Shown here piece after piece: positions 38,109 through 46,462 of a stretch of DNA of 64,000 bases. Position 1 is the first letter of the stretch. Each line of letters starts with the position of its first letter. The DNA comes from Microbacterium sp. (lineage in GTDB: Bacteria > Actinomycetota > Actinomycetes > Actinomycetales > Microbacteriaceae), in contig JAEKKN010000038.1 of assembly GCA_019510305.1 (NCBI GenBank), positions 1-64,000 of the forward strand. The letters run 5' to 3'. The translations under genes and the position numbers were made by a program. Below the pieces are notes generated by a model. That model did not search any database. It had not been told where the DNA came from and was given only the letters and a program-made list of their open reading frames with translations.

Positions 38109-38414
38109 TCACACGACGAATCGCCACACGTACTCCAGCCCGTCGCTCTGCCGGAACCAGGCGAGGGTCACGACCACCTCGTCGAGGTCGGCGGAGCACA
38201 GGCAGAGTTCCATGCGCTCCGCAGGCAGCACCTGGCCCCATAGCTGGGTCGTCTCGTTCCTGCCGCGATCGCCGCGGAAGACGCGCACGAAGTCCGCGGC
38301 CTCGGAGCTCTGGTTGATCACGACCGGATGCGCGGAGTCTTCGCGCGACACGTGCCAGGGCACCCGGTAGGCGACGGGCGGTGGGACGTCTGAGGGATCG
38401 ACTGGTCTCAACAT
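38109..38414 (-). CDS. Small hypothetical protein
   Basis: 101 residues, not recognised. It is soluble, with a proline-rich start (DPSDVPPPVAYRVPW), a central FVRVFRGDRG and an acidic/hydrophobic C-terminal half ending LEYVWRFVV. The ATG at 38414 is supported by TAACGT 7 bases upstream; a longer GTG start at 38471 is possible but adds non-conserved-looking residues. It lies between the carboxylase beta gene and another hypothetical. Confidence 0.55.
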   Translation of the reverse strand: MLRPVDPSDVPPPVAYRVPWHVSREDSAHPVVINQSSEAADFVRVFRGDRGRNETTQLWGQVLPAERMELCLCSADLDEVVVTLAWFRQSDGLEYVWRFVV

Positions 38415-38421
38415 GGGCGCC

Positions 38422-38427
38422 ACGTTA
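38422..38427 (-). promoter_or_regulatory. Leaderless-type -10 box before the small hypothetical gene
   Basis: Minus-strand TAACGT, 7 bases, ATG 38414. Confidence 0.45.
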
Positions 38428-38490
38428 AGAGCGGCATCCGACGGGAGAAGGCGGGAGCGAGTGCCCGTCACGCCTTCTGTGGGGAACTCG

Positions 38491-39423
38491 CTATTCCTGC
38501 GGGGAGGTGGAGGACGAGTCCACGTTCGTGCGACGTCCCACGGACAGAGCCTTCCGCCCGGCCCAGGTCACCCCGCGCGCCGCCGTGCCCGCGGCCCCTG
38601 CGACCGCGTTCCCGACGTACTGGGCGCCGTGCAGCATCCGGAGCTCGAGCTTCTCGGCGCCGTCGACGGGCTCGAGCTCTGCAGGCAGGGTCGTTGGAGG
38701 GGTTCCGAATGCACGGTGGGAGGTCGTGAGCACCCGTCGCCCGAGGATGTGATTGCCGGTTCCGCCGATCACGGCTCCGACCCCGAAAGGCATGGCCTTG
38801 CCGAGGAATGACGCTCCGCCCCTGGTGGCGAACTGCTTCAGGAACATGCTCTTGAGCCGATCGACCATCGGTCCGACAGCGGCGCGGGGGAGCGACTTCG
38901 TCACCAGTTCGCCCCAGTACGACGAGCGCGTTCCACCGCGACCGGTCGCCTGACCTGCCAGCTGGCCCACGAGCGCCACACCCTCCTTGCCGAGCATGAG
39001 CGTCATCACCAGGGCCCTCGCGCGATCCGGGTTGGCGACGGCGATGCCGTGCACCTCCGCGATGGACTGCGCGAACAGCGCGGTCGATTCGACGAAGCCG
39101 ACGGTCTCGACACCCGACAGCGCCAGCGTCACGCCCGTGCCGATTCCGGGGATCACGGCGGTGGCGCCGACGGCGGCGCCGCCCGTGGTCACGGCCGTGA
39201 GGTATCGCTTCTCGAGGATGCGGATGATCTCCTCGGGTGTGGCCCGTGGATGCCGAAGGCGGATGCTGCGGATGTGCGCGAGCACGATCGGACGCTGGAT
39301 CGACAGCACGCGGTCGAGTCCGCGGACCATGAGCGGATGCTCGGTCGATCCCACGGGCGGCACTCCCTTGTCCCACGGCGATCCGTCGGGCAGGGAGTGG
39401 ATCTTGTGCACCTTGTTCCCCAT
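38491..39423 (-). CDS. Hypothetical protein with glycine-zipper-like segment
   Basis: 310 residues, family not firmly recognised; EcsC-like proteins have a similar layout. There is an N-terminal helical region (HPRATPEEIIRILEKRYL), then a Gly/Ala-rich hydrophobic stretch (GAAVGATAVIPGIGTGVTLALSG), a second weakly hydrophobic zone around GGASFLGKAMPFGVGAVIGG, and a basic, Ser-rich end. It is probably membrane-associated. TAGGAT lies 7 bases before the ATG. Confidence 0.6.
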   Translation of the reverse strand: MGNKVHKIHSLPDGSPWDKGVPPVGSTEHPLMVRGLDRVLSIQRPIVLAHIRSIRLRHPRATPEEIIRILEKRYLTAVTTGGAAVGATAVIPGIGTGVTLALSGVETVGFVESTALFAQSIAEVHGIAVANPDRARALVMTLMLGKEGVALVGQLAGQATGRGGTRSSYWGELVTKSLPRAAVGPMVDRLKSMFLKQFATRGGASFLGKAMPFGVGAVIGGTGNHILGRRVLTTSHRAFGTPPTTLPAELEPVDGAEKLELRMLHGAQYVGNAVAGAAGTAARGVTWAGRKALSVGRRTNVDSSSTSPQE

Positions 39424-39430
39424 GCGTTCG

Positions 39431-39436
39431 ATCCTA
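39431..39436 (-). promoter_or_regulatory. Leaderless-type -10 box before the glycine-zipper gene
   Basis: Minus-strand TAGGAT, 7 bases, ATG 39423. Confidence 0.5.
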
Positions 39437-39451
39437 GAGACGCACGCCGCG

Positions 39452-39493
39452 AAAACGCCGAATGCCCGACCCCCTTGCGGAGACCGGGCATTC
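39452..39493 (-). terminator. Terminator of the nucleotidyltransferase gene
   Basis: Read on the minus strand, GAATGCCCG (39493-39485) pairs with CGGGCATTC (39468-39460) and is followed by CGGCGTTTTCG, a short T-run. Confidence 0.6.
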
Positions 39494-39514
39494 TTCGACA
39501 GACTCAGGGGCCCG
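39492..39514 (+). repeat. Dispersed CTTCGACA...CAGGG repeat, copy B
   Basis: TCTTCGACAGACTCAGGGGC is a variant of the 47191 repeat and lies in the 3' untranslated region between two minus-strand genes. Confidence 0.5.
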
Positions 39515-39524
39515 TCGTGAGAAG

Positions 39525-40217
39525 TCAGACGAAGAGGTTCGCCCGCTCGAGGTCCTCGGCGAAGTCGACCTCGACGGCGTACAGGTCGGACACGTCCATC
39601 GGCTCGAGCAGGATGCCGTCCTCGGCGATCGCGAGCTCGAGGCCTCGCTCGAAGTAGTCCTGGTCCTCGACGCGCTGCAGCTGGCGCATGAAGGCCTTCT
39701 TGTGCGCCGACGAGATGTAGTTGATGCCCACGGCCTCGCCGAGGCCGCCCTTGACGGTCTTGGACAGCTCGTTGATGAAGCCCTCGGCGGTGACCGTGTA
39801 CTTCACCTCTTCGTCGCTGACCTTCGAGGTGTTGACGGTGACGAACGACTGGTCGCGCTCGATGTAGGCGGCCGCGCGGCCGAGGATCATCGGGTCGAAG
39901 ACCACGTCGCCGTTCATCCACAGCACGCCGGACTTGCCGGTCGCGCCGAGGGCGCGCAGCAGGCTCTTCGAGGTGTTGGTCTCGTCGTAGCGCTCGTTGT
40001 GCACGTAGTTGACGTGAGGGAAGGCGTCGATGATGGTCTCCGCGCGGTAGCCCACGACCGTGGTGATGCGCGCATCGGTGCCGAATGCGGCGCGGATGTT
40101 GTCGTGCTGCTGGCGCATGATCGTGCGTCCGTCGCTGAGCTCGGTGAGCGGCTTCGGCAGTGCACGGCCCAGGCGCGAGCCCATTCCGGCTGCGAGGATG
40201 ACGGTCTGAAGAGTCAC
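39525..40217 (-). CDS. Sugar-1-phosphate/CTP-type nucleotidyltransferase
   Basis: 230-residue single-domain NTP transferase. The start TVILAAGMGSRLGRALPKPL is the nucleotide-binding signature (GxGxR...PK). A D in MNGDVVF is the likely metal ligand. The product sugar or alcohol phosphate cannot be told; similar proteins activate phosphocholine, inositol phosphate or sugars for cell-surface polymers. The GTG start has TAGGAG 5 bases upstream. It stands alone with its own terminator. Confidence 0.75.
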   Translation of the reverse strand: MTLQTVILAAGMGSRLGRALPKPLTELSDGRTIMRQQHDNIRAAFGTDARITTVVGYRAETIIDAFPHVNYVHNERYDETNTSKSLLRALGATGKSGVLWMNGDVVFDPMILGRAAAYIERDQSFVTVNTSKVSDEEVKYTVTAEGFINELSKTVKGGLGEAVGINYISSAHKKAFMRQLQRVEDQDYFERGLELAIAEDGILLEPMDVSDLYAVEVDFAEDLERANLFV

Positions 40218-40457
40218 GAGAGCTCCTAAAGGAAGAGTGTGTTCACGGTCGGTTCACCGACCAGACACTTCGTCGTGCCGATTTCATGGTAGCCATCGAC
40301 CCTGGGAACCCCAGGGGCTGGAAGGCCCTGTTGCCATTTCGTGACCGAGTACACACGGAACACTCAGATTCGGAGCGTGCCCGCCGATCCTCAGGTTACA
40401 CGCGGACATCAGCAGGGGAAAAGCTGAGTCGAGCCGAGCATCGTCGGGCGCGGTTGA
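40218..40457. other. Gene-free divergent region
   Basis: About 240 bases between the nucleotidyltransferase and the ABC ATPase. I see GGTCGGTTCACCGACC-like partial symmetry at 40248-40262 and CCCTGGGAACCCCAGGGG at 40299-40318 (a short stem), but no ORF, tRNA or known riboswitch. Confidence 0.3.
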
Positions 40458-40463
40458 TACCCT
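40458..40463 (+). promoter_or_regulatory. Leaderless-type -10 box before the fused ABC ATPase
   Basis: TACCCT, then exactly 6 bases, then GTG 40470. There is no ribosome site. Confidence 0.55.
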
Positions 40464-40469
40464 CGGACG

Positions 40470-42263
40470 GTGACTGCTTCCCCCGACGACCGCACCCCCG
40501 AGGTGGCTGACGCCGCGAGCACGCCTGCGAAGAAGACGCCGGCCAGGAAGACGCCGGCCCGCAAACCGCCGGCGAAGCGCGCGCCGGCTCGAACGGCTGC
40601 GCAGAACGCGACGGCGTCCCTCGAAGAGGTGTCGGAGCGGGCGGCGAAGGCTGATGCCGGCGCGAACGACGGCACCCGGAAGAACGGCGCCGAGAAGAAG
40701 CCGACCGCGGCCGCTGCTCGTGCGGCCGCGGCGAAGAACTCCACCGGGCGGACCTCCGCGAAGCCGGCGCGCACGAGCGCAGGCACGGCGGCGGCGAAGG
40801 CGGGTTCAGAGCCCACGAAGTCCGCTGCGAGGCGTCCCGCGACCTCCGCCGCGACGAAGACCGCTGCGGCCAAGACCGCAGCCGAGCGCGCGGCCGCCGC
40901 GAAGTCCACGGCGCGCACCGCCGCTGCGAAGCGCAACACGGCGAAGACGGCGGCTGCGGTCACGGCGGCCAAGACCGCGGCGGCGAAGAAGGCCGCGGCC
41001 GCGAAGGCGGCGGAAGAAGCCGCGGTCGTGAATGACGCGGAGGCGGTCGAGCTCTCGGCCGAGGCGAAGCCGTCCGACGCAGGGGAGATCTCTCAAGCCG
41101 CGGATGTTCCGCACCGCGACCACCCCGTGGAAGAATCCGTCGAGGAGGGGTCCCAAGCGGAGGAGGCCGTCGTGGAAGAGCCTGTCGTCGAGGAGACCGC
41201 CGTCGAAGAAACAGGTCTCGTCGAGCACGCGCCCGCCGAAGAAGCGCTCGTCGAGGCGCCGGGGCCGGCGCCCGAGGCTCCCGTCGAGGAAGCGCCTCTC
41301 GAAGAGCCCGGCATCGACCGGGCCTCTGCTGAGGCGTCCGTCCCGTCGGCGCCCGAAGCTCCCGTCGAGGCGCCTGAGGCGTCTGACGCAGACCTGTCCG
41401 CGGCATCCGAATCGGAGACGGCCAGCGCCGCAGGCGTGATCGAGGATTCCGCGGAGCCGTTCGTCGACGCATCCGCTCCTTCGGTTCCTCCGGCGGATGC
41501 GGGGTCGGAGGCCATCCGGATCCGCCGCCTGGTCAAGACCTTCGGCGACCACGTCGCCGTCAACGGCATCGACCTCACGGTCCCCGCCGGCTCGTTCTAC
41601 GGGATCGTGGGGCCGAACGGTGCGGGCAAGACGACGACGCTGTCGATCGTCGCCGGGCTGCTGCGCGCGGAATCCGGCGAGATCGTGATCTGCGGCATCG
41701 ATCAGTCGACGCAGCCCCTCGCCGCCAAACGCGTGATGGGCGTGCTGCCCGACCGGCTGCGCACCTTCGACCGCCTCACCGGGCGCCAGCTCCTCTACTA
41801 CTACGGTCTGCTGCGCGGACTGGCCGCGAACGTGATCGAGAAGCGCGTCGCCGACCTGGCGCGCGCCTTCGACCTCGGCGACGCGCTCAGCCGCGTCGTG
41901 TCCGACTACTCGGCGGGCATGACGAAGAAGATCATGCTCGCCGGAGCGATGATCCACTCGCCGAGGGTGCTCGTGCTCGATGAGCCGTTCGAAGCCGTCG
42001 ACCCGGTGTCGTCCGCCGTGATCCTGGACATCCTGCGGGCGTACGTCGCTCATGGCGGAACCGTGATCCTCTCGAGCCACGGCATGGACCTGGTCGAAAG
42101 GGTGTGCTCTCGCGTCGCGATCATCGTCGGAGGCGATGTTCTCGCCGAAGGCACGATCGATGAGGTCAGAGCCGGACAGACTCTCGAATCGCGGTTCGTG
42201 GAGCTCGCAGGATCCAGCGGTGAGGTGGAGGGGCTCGAGTGGCTGCACACGTTCTCCGACTGA
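40470..42263 (+). CDS. ABC exporter ATPase with histone-H1-like and acidic N-terminal extension
   Basis: 597 residues. Residues ~15-195 are Ala/Lys/Pro/Arg-rich with KTAAAK- and PAKK-type repeats like histone H1 or HupB tails. Residues ~200-345 are acidic (EEAVVEEPVVEE, EAPVEEAPLEE). Only from residue 347 does a normal ABC domain begin: Walker A GPNGAGKTTT (from 381), signature SDYSAGMTKK in place of LSGGQ, Walker B VLVLDEPFEAVD, and the H-loop SSHGMDLVE. The ABC part alone is a normal ~240-residue ATPase and couples to the permease at 42239, which overlaps it by 25 bases. The extension could bind nucleic acid or polyanions, or be a flexible spacer. Confidence 0.88.
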   Translation: MTASPDDRTPEVADAASTPAKKTPARKTPARKPPAKRAPARTAAQNATASLEEVSERAAKADAGANDGTRKNGAEKKPTAAAARAAAAKNSTGRTSAKPARTSAGTAAAKAGSEPTKSAARRPATSAATKTAAAKTAAERAAAAKSTARTAAAKRNTAKTAAAVTAAKTAAAKKAAAAKAAEEAAVVNDAEAVELSAEAKPSDAGEISQAADVPHRDHPVEESVEEGSQAEEAVVEEPVVEETAVEETGLVEHAPAEEALVEAPGPAPEAPVEEAPLEEPGIDRASAEASVPSAPEAPVEAPEASDADLSAASESETASAAGVIEDSAEPFVDASAPSVPPADAGSEAIRIRRLVKTFGDHVAVNGIDLTVPAGSFYGIVGPNGAGKTTTLSIVAGLLRAESGEIVICGIDQSTQPLAAKRVMGVLPDRLRTFDRLTGRQLLYYYGLLRGLAANVIEKRVADLARAFDLGDALSRVVSDYSAGMTKKIMLAGAMIHSPRVLVLDEPFEAVDPVSSAVILDILRAYVAHGGTVILSSHGMDLVERVCSRVAIIVGGDVLAEGTIDEVRAGQTLESRFVELAGSSGEVEGLEWLHTFSD

Positions 42264-43804
42264 GAGCGGCGCTGCTGATCGGCGCTCTGCGCGGCGAACG
42301 CCGCCTTCGCACGATCGGCGCGCTCGCGATCGTCGTGATCCTGACAGTCGTCGTCTGCGCCGCCGTGCTCAGCCTCGACCAGGCTCCTGTGGCCGTGGCA
42401 CGCACGGTGGTCGTGCTCGGGGGAGCGGCGATCCTGCTCGGCTTCCTCATCGGACCGATCCTCGTCGGGGCGGCCGATCAGCTCGACCCGCGCAGATTCG
42501 CCGTATTCGGCGTCGATGAGCGACGCATGCCGTGGATTCTGGCTCTGGCCGCCTTCGTCAGCGTGCCGAGTCTCGCCGTCGTCGCAGTGAACGTGTGCGT
42601 GTGCGTGGTGGCCATCCGGCTCGGCACTCCATGGTTCGCGGCGGTGCCGATGACGTTCATCGGGGTCGTGACCACGCTGCTCGCAGCGAGGATCGGCATG
42701 GCGATCAACGCCCTGCTGCTGCCGGAGCGCCGATCGCGCGAACTCACCTCGCTCTTCGCCCTCGCCGTCATCGTGATCGCCTTCCCCGTGGCCGTCTTCT
42801 TCGCCTCGCTGCGGTGGGACGGCCACGTCCCTGCGACGGTGGCGTCCGTGACCGGCACGGTCGGGCTCACACCCTTCGCCGCGCCGTCCGGCTTCCTGTT
42901 CGCGGTTGCCCTCGATGACACGGCAGGCGCCTGGGCGAGCGGAATCATCGCGGTGGCGACCGCAGTCTTCTGCTGGGGCGCCTGGACGTGGCTCGTGCGC
43001 CGCCTGCTCACGACGACCGCGCGACCCTTCGCGTCACGTGAACGCACGGGACTCGGCTGGTTCGGCCTTCTTCCCTCCAACGCCTTCGGCGCGATCGCCG
43101 CGCGCAGCCTCGTGTACTGGTTCCGCGACCGCCGCTACATCGTGAACGTCGTCGTGGTTCCTGTGGCCGGTGTCCTCAGCGTGTTCCCGCTCCTCGTCGC
43201 AGGGGTTCCCCTCGAGATCGCCGCGCTGGTGCCCGTTCCCGTGATGGCGCTGTTCTTCGGCTGGCTCCCGCACAACGACGTCGCCTACGACTCGACCGCA
43301 CTGTGGACGCACATCGCCAGCGGCGTGCGCGGCATCCCCGACCGCTTGGGACGGCTGGTGCCTGTGATGCTGGTCGCGATCCCGGTGCTCGCGATCGCCG
43401 TGCCCCTGACGTTGCTGTGGATCGCCGACTGGCGACTGCTCTTCCCACTGACCGGACTGGCGGCGAGTCTGCTGCTTTCCGCTCTCGGCATCTCCAGCGT
43501 CGTCTCGGTGATGGCCCCTTATGCGGTCTCGCGTCCGGGGGACAGCCCGTTCCAGCAGCCGCAGCGGCCGACGTCCCGTGGTGCGTTCGGCCCGGCATCC
43601 GCCTTCCTCGGCGCGATCGTGTTGAGCATCCCGACCATCTGGCTCTTCGTGCTCACGATCGTCGAGGGCTCGCAGTACGCACCCGCGACGCTGTGGGCGG
43701 GGGTCGGCACGGGCATCGGCGCGCTTCTCATCGGGACGGCTCTGGGTGGAAAGGTGTTCGAGCGCGACGGAGAGCGGCTGATGGAGTTCGTCGAGACGGC
43801 CTGA
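42239..43804 (+). CDS. ABC exporter permease
   Basis: 521 residues with about 12 hydrophobic segments and no recognised extracellular domain. It begins at a GTG inside the ATPase gene, preceded by GGAGGGG. Long loops include DQLDPRRFAVFGVDERRMP and FGWLPHNDVAYDSTALWTHIASG, typical of large actinobacterial ABC-2-like permeases of unknown substrate. It pairs with the fused ATPase. Confidence 0.8.
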   Translation: MAAHVLRLRAALLIGALRGERRLRTIGALAIVVILTVVVCAAVLSLDQAPVAVARTVVVLGGAAILLGFLIGPILVGAADQLDPRRFAVFGVDERRMPWILALAAFVSVPSLAVVAVNVCVCVVAIRLGTPWFAAVPMTFIGVVTTLLAARIGMAINALLLPERRSRELTSLFALAVIVIAFPVAVFFASLRWDGHVPATVASVTGTVGLTPFAAPSGFLFAVALDDTAGAWASGIIAVATAVFCWGAWTWLVRRLLTTTARPFASRERTGLGWFGLLPSNAFGAIAARSLVYWFRDRRYIVNVVVVPVAGVLSVFPLLVAGVPLEIAALVPVPVMALFFGWLPHNDVAYDSTALWTHIASGVRGIPDRLGRLVPVMLVAIPVLAIAVPLTLLWIADWRLLFPLTGLAASLLLSALGISSVVSVMAPYAVSRPGDSPFQQPQRPTSRGAFGPASAFLGAIVLSIPTIWLFVLTIVEGSQYAPATLWAGVGTGIGALLIGTALGGKVFERDGERLMEFVETA

Positions 43805-43833
43805 GACGCCGCCCGCGCACGCGCTGACGCGAC

Positions 43834-43839
43834 TAGACT
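43834..43839 (+). promoter_or_regulatory. Leaderless-type -10 box before the DUF3039 gene
   Basis: TAGACT, 6 bases, ATG 43846. Confidence 0.5.
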
Positions 43840-43845
43840 CGCGGG

Positions 43846-44112
43846 ATGAGTACTCCGTTGGACAGCCCCGATCAGGGCGGCGTGACAACGCTTGATCGCG
43901 AACTGGAAGAGCTTCTCCGTGAAGAGAATCTCGAGCCGGGCGACCACGAGCGTTTCTCGCATTACGTGAAGAAGGACAAGATCCTCGAGTCCGCGATCAC
44001 CGGCAAGCCGGTGCGCGCGCTGTGCGGCAAGAAGTGGACCCCGGGTCGCGACCCGGAGAAGTTCCCGATCTGCCCCACGTGCAAGGAGATCTACGAGTCG
44101 ATGGTCGGCTGA
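43846..44112 (+). CDS. DUF3039 zinc-ribbon-like protein
   Basis: 88 residues of the actinobacterial DUF3039 family, function unknown. The C-terminal half has LCGKKW and CPTCKE, which together supply the cysteines of a likely zinc ribbon. The N-terminus is acidic. Start is leaderless after TAGACT. A dispersed repeat begins on the first base after its stop. Confidence 0.85.
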   Translation: MSTPLDSPDQGGVTTLDRELEELLREENLEPGDHERFSHYVKKDKILESAITGKPVRALCGKKWTPGRDPEKFPICPTCKEIYESMVG

Positions 44113-44136
44113 CCTTCGACTCGCTGGGGACCCGAG
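44113..44136 (+). repeat. Dispersed CTTCGAC...GGGACC repeat, copy C
   Basis: CCTTCGACTCGCTGGGGACC abuts the DUF3039 stop codon. It is a diverged copy of the 47191 repeat with a shortened middle. Confidence 0.45.
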
Positions 44137-44159
44137 GGGGTCTACTGCGCGTCGACGCT

Positions 44160-44196
44160 CTTCGACTCGTCGCTGCGCTCCTCGCTCAGCGACCAG
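44160..44196 (+). repeat. Longer repeat variant, copy D
   Basis: Starts CTTCGACTCG, has CGCTGCGCTCCTCGCTCAGCG in the middle region (about 44171-44191) and ends GACCAG. GCTGCG and GAGCG-type pairing suggests a hairpin. It lies in the 3' region of pncB, tandem with copy C. Confidence 0.4.
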
Positions 44197-44202
44197 TCGG
44201 CC

Positions 44203-45528
44203 TCAGATGTTGTCGATGAAGACCGTCGGGATCGCGGGATCGGACTTGCTGAGCGCGAGGGCGCGCACCGGCAGTTCTTCGCGCACCTTGAGGTGGTGCG
44301 TCCGAGCGGATGCGGTCCCCTCGACGCCTTCGTAGGACTGGTCGATCTCACCGGACTCGACGAAGCTCACCTGCAGGGCCCGGCCCTCAGGATGCTCGGC
44401 CGCCGAGTCGAGTTCCTCGAAGCCGTCCGAGACGACCACTGTCTCTGCGACCGCGACGCCGTCGGCGAGGGTGCGGAAGGCGGCCTTGCGACCGCCGTGC
44501 GAGGCCTTGTCGGCGGATGCCTTCGCCACGCCGATCCATGCGCCTCCGGCATCCTGCCGGGCGACGAGCTTGTAGACCATGCTCGCGGTCGGATAGCCCG
44601 AGCCGGTGACGACCGAGGTTCCGACGCCGTACGCGTCCACAGGCGACGCCGCGAGGGCCGCGATCGCGTACTCGTCGAGGTCGCTCGTCACCGTGATCCT
44701 GGTGCCGGTCGCACCGAGCTCGTCGAGCTGGGTGCGGACCTCGGCCGCGACGATCGGCAGGTCGCCGGAGTCGATGCGCACGCCGCCGAGCGAGGTGCCG
44801 GCGACGTGGATCGCAGTCTCCACGCCGGTGCGGATGTCGTAGGTGTCGACGAGCAGCGTCGTGTCGGTGCCGAGGCTGTCGATCTGCGCGCGGAAGGCGT
44901 CTTCTTCGGTGTCGTGCAGGAGCGTCCACGAGTGCGCCGCCGTCCCCATCGTGGGTATGCCCCAGCGGCGCCCTGCTTCGAGGTTGCTCGTCGCGCTGAA
45001 ACCTGCGATGTACGCCGCTCGTGCCGCGGCGACCGCGGAGTATTCAGCTGCTCGGCGCGAGCCCATCTCGGCCAGGGGTCGCTCGCCGGCCGCGATGCTC
45101 ATCCGAGCTGCAGCCGTGGCGACGGCGGAGTCGTGATTCAGGATGCTCAGCGCGAGCGTCTCGAGTACGACGGCGTCGGCGAACGTGCCTTCGACGGTGA
45201 GGATGGGGGAGCCGGGGAAGTAGAGCTCACCTTCCCGATAGCCGCGGATCGAACCGGTGAAGCGATAGCTCTCGAGGTAGGCGAGGGAATCCGCATCCAC
45301 CATGTTCTCGTCGCGCAGATATCGCAACTCGTCCTCGCCGAAGTGGAAGTCGCGCAGCAGCGAAAGCAGACGACCGGTACCCGCGACGACGCCGAAACGT
45401 CGACCACCGGAGAGCCGGCGGGAGAACAGCTCGAACACGCTGGGCCGCGATGCGGTGCCGTCGCGGAGAGCCGCGGCCAGCATGGTGAGTTCGTAGCGGT
45501 CGGTGAGAAGCGCCGTCGACGTCGTCAT
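44203..45528 (-). CDS. pncB: Nicotinate phosphoribosyltransferase
   Basis: Converts nicotinate, PRPP and ATP to nicotinate mononucleotide for NAD synthesis. 441 residues: TDRYELTML at the start, [16 protein letters not shown] with the catalytic histidine, DTYD and VRIDSGDLP for PRPP/ribose contacts, and [13 protein letters not shown] 45528 is confirmed by TAGGCT exactly 6 bases upstream, which rules out the GTG at 45534. Divergent from murI. Confidence 0.93.
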   Translation of the reverse strand: MTTSTALLTDRYELTMLAAALRDGTASRPSVFELFSRRLSGGRRFGVVAGTGRLLSLLRDFHFGEDELRYLRDENMVDADSLAYLESYRFTGSIRGYREGELYFPGSPILTVEGTFADAVVLETLALSILNHDSAVATAAARMSIAAGERPLAEMGSRRAAEYSAVAAARAAYIAGFSATSNLEAGRRWGIPTMGTAAHSWTLLHDTEEDAFRAQIDSLGTDTTLLVDTYDIRTGVETAIHVAGTSLGGVRIDSGDLPIVAAEVRTQLDELGATGTRITVTSDLDEYAIAALAASPVDAYGVGTSVVTGSGYPTASMVYKLVARQDAGGAWIGVAKASADKASHGGRKAAFRTLADGVAVAETVVVSDGFEELDSAAEHPEGRALQVSFVESGEIDQSYEGVEGTASARTHHLKVREELPVRALALSKSDPAIPTVFIDNI

Positions 45529-45534
45529 GAGCAC

Positions 45535-45540
45535 AGCCTA
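45535..45540 (-). promoter_or_regulatory. Leaderless-type -10 box before pncB
   Basis: Minus-strand TAGGCT, 6 bases, ATG 45528. A GTCGGCC/GGCCGAC dyad (45545-45551 and 45570-45576) lies between this box and the murI promoter. Confidence 0.5.
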
Positions 45541-45589
45541 CTGAGTCGGCCCGCTCGCCTTGCTGAGCCGGCCGACGGGCCGTCGCGGG

Positions 45590-45595
45590 TAGGGT
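45590..45595 (+). promoter_or_regulatory. -10 box before murI
   Basis: TAGGGT, 8 bases, ATG 45604. Confidence 0.4.
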
Positions 45596-45603
45596 GGGTA
45601 GTC

Positions 45604-46440
45604 ATGAACGACGCCCCGATCGGAATCTTCGACTCCGGTGTCGGCGGGCTGACGGTGGCGAGGGCCATCCGCGCCCAGCTGCCCCGTGAGTCGTTCGTCT
45701 ACATCGGCGACACGGCGCATTCGCCTTATGGCCCGAAGCCGATCGCCGACGTCCGTAGGTACTCGCTCGAGGTTCTCGACACGCTCGTCGATCAGGGTGT
45801 GAAGATGCTCGTGATCGCGTGCAACACTGCATCCGCCGCGATGCTCCGCGACGCGCGCGAGCGCTACGACGTGCCCGTCGTCGAGGTGATCGGCCCCGCG
45901 GTGCGCCGGGCCGTGTCGACCACGCGAAACGGACGCGTCGGCGTGATCGGCACGGTCGGCACGATCGGCTCCCGCGCCTATCAGGACATGCTCGAGGTGA
46001 ACGAGCGGCTCGAAGTCTTCACGGCCGCATGCCCGCGCTTCGTCGAGTTCGTCGAGGCGGGGATCACGGGCACGCCGGAGGTCCTCGCAGTGGCCGAGGA
46101 GTATCTGTCGCCACTGAGGGACGCGGGCGTCGACACGCTCGTGCTCGGATGCACGCACTACCCGTTCCTGCGCGGTGCCATCAGCTACGTGATGGGAGAG
46201 GGCGTGACCCTCGTCTCCAGCGACGACGAGACGGCGGGTGACGTGTACCGCCAGCTCGTCCGCGCCGACCAGCTCGCCTCTCCCGACGCGACAGCGTCAT
46301 ACGTGTACGAGGCGACGGGTGATTCGACGATCGAGTTCACCGCCCTCGCCAATCGCCTGATGGGGCACGAGGTGCGCGATGTGCAACTCGTGCAGACCGG
46401 GGTCATCGACCTGCCGGCATCCGTCATCGACTCGCTCTGA
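45604..46440 (+). CDS. murI: Glutamate racemase
   Basis: Makes D-glutamate for peptidoglycan. 278 residues with [13 protein letters not shown] at the start, GDTAHSPYG, the first catalytic cysteine in IACNTASA and the second in GCTHYPF. Complete and of normal length. rph follows 22 bases later. Confidence 0.95.
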   Translation: MNDAPIGIFDSGVGGLTVARAIRAQLPRESFVYIGDTAHSPYGPKPIADVRRYSLEVLDTLVDQGVKMLVIACNTASAAMLRDARERYDVPVVEVIGPAVRRAVSTTRNGRVGVIGTVGTIGSRAYQDMLEVNERLEVFTAACPRFVEFVEAGITGTPEVLAVAEEYLSPLRDAGVDTLVLGCTHYPFLRGAISYVMGEGVTLVSSDDETAGDVYRQLVRADQLASPDATASYVYEATGDSTIEFTALANRLMGHEVRDVQLVQTGVIDLPASVIDSL

Positions 46441-46462
46441 TCCACCCAACAGAAGGAAATCC

